This document shows, piece by piece, positions 7,006 through 8,071 of a stretch of DNA of 8,071 nt. The notes beneath the pieces are model-generated. The model saw only the letters and a list, made by a program, of their open reading frames with translations, did not search any database and was not told the origin of the DNA. The stretch spans positions 1 through 8,071 of the forward strand of contig CAMJGB010000084.1 in the NCBI GenBank assembly GCA_946405115.1, in the 5' to 3' direction. The stretch comes from an uncultured Clostridia bacterium (lineage in GTDB: Bacteria; Bacillota; Clostridia; Saccharofermentanales; Saccharofermentanaceae). The translations under genes were made by a program, and so were the position numbers. Within the stretch, counting starts at the first letter, position 1. Each line of letters opens with the position of its first letter.

Positions 7006-7007
7006 AG
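6990..7007 (+). repeat. 9-bp tandem duplication ATAAAATAG x2 in promoter region
   Basis: Two adjacent identical copies, each carrying a TAAAAT box, lie immediately upstream of the kinase-like start. This is directly visible; a role in tuning transcription is inference. Confidence 0.8.
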
Positions 7008-7011
7008 ACTT

Positions 7012-8071
7012 ATGGGGTTCGAGGTATTACAAAACTATAAGTCGATTATTGTCGATTATTCATTTATCAGGAAGTTCGGCGGAACTAGATATTTGGCTGA
7101 GCTTTTGGACCTCGTAACGACTGAACATAAGGATGTTTACGTAAGTAAATCATTCAAACTCCTTCATTATTGTGTTATTCACCAGGCTGACGAGATGACG
7201 GCATCAGCAGCTGATGCTATGCGTAAGTTCTGTTCAATGCTTCTGCCTGATAAGCTTTTGCATTCTGTTCAGGTAACTGAGACAACAGCATTTCTTGCCA
7301 AGATGTCTTTGCTCCCTGATGGCTGTCTTGTAATGGCAAGCAGCGGTTTGTTGATGAGCAGAATCCGTGAGAAGAAGCCTGTGTTCTTAGGTGACATCCT
7401 GGTCATTGATGAAGACGGTTCAATGAATATCTATCACGGTGTTGATGAACTTATTTCTTCTGTTAAGGATGTAGAGATCAGCCCTCTTGCAACTTCCGAT
7501 AAGTATCTTGATATGCCGGCTTACTGTAACGTCGGCGATACTGTCATGACTGGTGATGGAACTAGAGTTGTTCTTGAGAAGAGAGTAAGTGCCGGTGCAG
7601 AAGGAATGGTATTTACTACCGATGATCCTAAGATCGTAGCCAAGATCTACCACAGAGGCATCATAACGCCTCTTAGATGGAAGAAGCTTCAGACGCAGGT
7701 TAAGATGGGGATCAATTCACTTGGTATCTGCTGGCCTCAGAACCTTCTGTTCTATAAGAATGTTCCTGTCGGCTATACGATGATCACGGGAAGAGGAAAG
7801 ACCTTAGGTAACGTATTCGACGGACCTGATGCACTTCTTAATTCTTTCCCTGAGTGTACGAGATTAGATATAGTCTCCACATTGAGTGATCTTCTTGAGA
7901 AGTATATCTATCTTCATATGTTCGGAATCATCGCAGGTGATATCCAGCTTAAGAATGCTCTTTTCTATTCGGTTAATAACATCTATCTTATCGATATGGA
8001 CAGTGTCCAGGTCGGTAATCTTCCTTGTCCGGTAGGAAGCCAGAATTCTGTATCATCATACATCTTCCCTT
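7012..8071 (+). CDS. Kinase-like protein (YegI/Ter-associated type) with unassigned N-terminal domain, 3'-truncated by the window edge
   Basis: The frame starting at ATG 7012 stays open to the window end (353 residues seen, no stop). Residues about 190-353 form a protein-kinase-like fold: glycine-rich loop SAGAEGMV (193-200), VAKIY with K211 as the probable ATP-binding lysine, catalytic-loop GDIQLKN with D310 and N315 (D+5 spacing as in HRD...N), and IDMDS with D328 in the DFG position. GICWPQNLLF, VGYTM and the closing PCPVGS match the kinase family found with vWA and PP2C proteins in tellurium-resistance-like (Ter) stress modules and E. coli YegI. Gln replaces the usual catalytic-loop lysine (312). 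The first 140 residues (SIIVDYSFI at 11-19, LVMASSGLL at 106-114) hint at a degenerate PIN-like nuclease fold, not certain. In-frame TAA at 7000 limits the start; ATG 7012 has no ribosome binding site. A TTG at 7093 after GGCGGA is an alternative. Partners are probably downstream. Confidence 0.8.
   Translation, partial: MGFEVLQNYKSIIVDYSFIRKFGGTRYLAELLDLVTTEHKDVYVSKSFKLLHYCVIHQADEMTASAADAMRKFCSMLLPDKLLHSVQVTETTAFLAKMSLLPDGCLVMASSGLLMSRIREKKPVFLGDILVIDEDGSMNIYHGVDELISSVKDVEISPLATSDKYLDMPAYCNVGDTVMTGDGTRVVLEKRVSAGAEGMVFTTDDPKIVAKIYHRGIITPLRWKKLQTQVKMGINSLGICWPQNLLFYKNVPVGYTMITGRGKTLGNVFDGPDALLNSFPECTRLDIVSTLSDLLEKYIYLHMFGIIAGDIQLKNALFYSVNNIYLIDMDSVQVGNLPCPVGSQNSVSSYIFP
7041..7060 (+). repeat. 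10-bp tandem duplication GTCGATTATT x2 near the kinase-like start
   Basis: Two adjacent perfect copies lie in codons 10-17 of the kinase-like gene, encoding part of SIIVDYS. The unit is not a multiple of three, so loss or gain of one copy would shift the frame; deleting one copy leads to a TAA about 20 codons later. Visible directly; switching is only a possibility with two copies. Confidence 0.85.

Overview
The window looks like a chromosomal segment from an anaerobic Firmicute, most likely class Clostridia. The grounds are the GyrA/ParC-type subunit, the strong AAG and AGA codon preference at moderate GC, the GGAGG ribosome binding site, and a deacetylase-fold protein of a type I associate with Lachnospiraceae-like genomes. 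The lineage is an inference; there is no rRNA or other decisive marker. All major genes lie on the + strand and almost every base is coding. I see no tRNA, rRNA, CRISPR array, insertion sequence or phage gene.

Layout: (1) 1-1809 is the C-terminal two-thirds of a type II topoisomerase A subunit, closer to ParC than GyrA. (2) 1806-3713 overlaps it by four bases (GTGA) and encodes a membrane-anchored extracellular protein. It has TPR-like repeats and a polysaccharide-deacetylase-like domain whose metal-binding residues all appear to be replaced. (3) A 91-base AT-rich gap (3714-3804) holds a TATAAT box inside an inverted repeat and a good ribosome binding site. (4) 3805-6926 is a probable three-gene operon: a small PH-like protein with an acidic calcium-loop-like tail, a zinc sirtuin with a lysine/threonine-rich histone-H1-like tail, and a membrane-anchored MutS-family ATPase without mismatch-recognition domains. 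The last two overlap by ATGA. (5) An 85-base gap (6927-7011) holds a perfect 19-bp palindrome and a duplicated -10-like element. (6) 7012 to the window end is the 5' part of a kinase-like gene of the type found with vWA/PP2C/Ter stress modules. Its N-terminal domain is unassigned and possibly PIN-like. This gene runs off the window, so its continuation is unseen.

How the genes might work together: topoisomerase IV and the deacetylase-like protein appear translationally coupled at their junction but have no obvious shared biochemistry. The PH/sirtuin/membrane-MutS cluster is the best candidate for an undescribed functional unit. It joins an NAD-dependent deacylase that may bind nucleic acid through its tail to a MutS-type clamp ATPase held at the membrane. 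The kinase-like gene has its own control region and is probably a separate unit. These functional links are inference; the domain calls rest on motifs visible in the translations.
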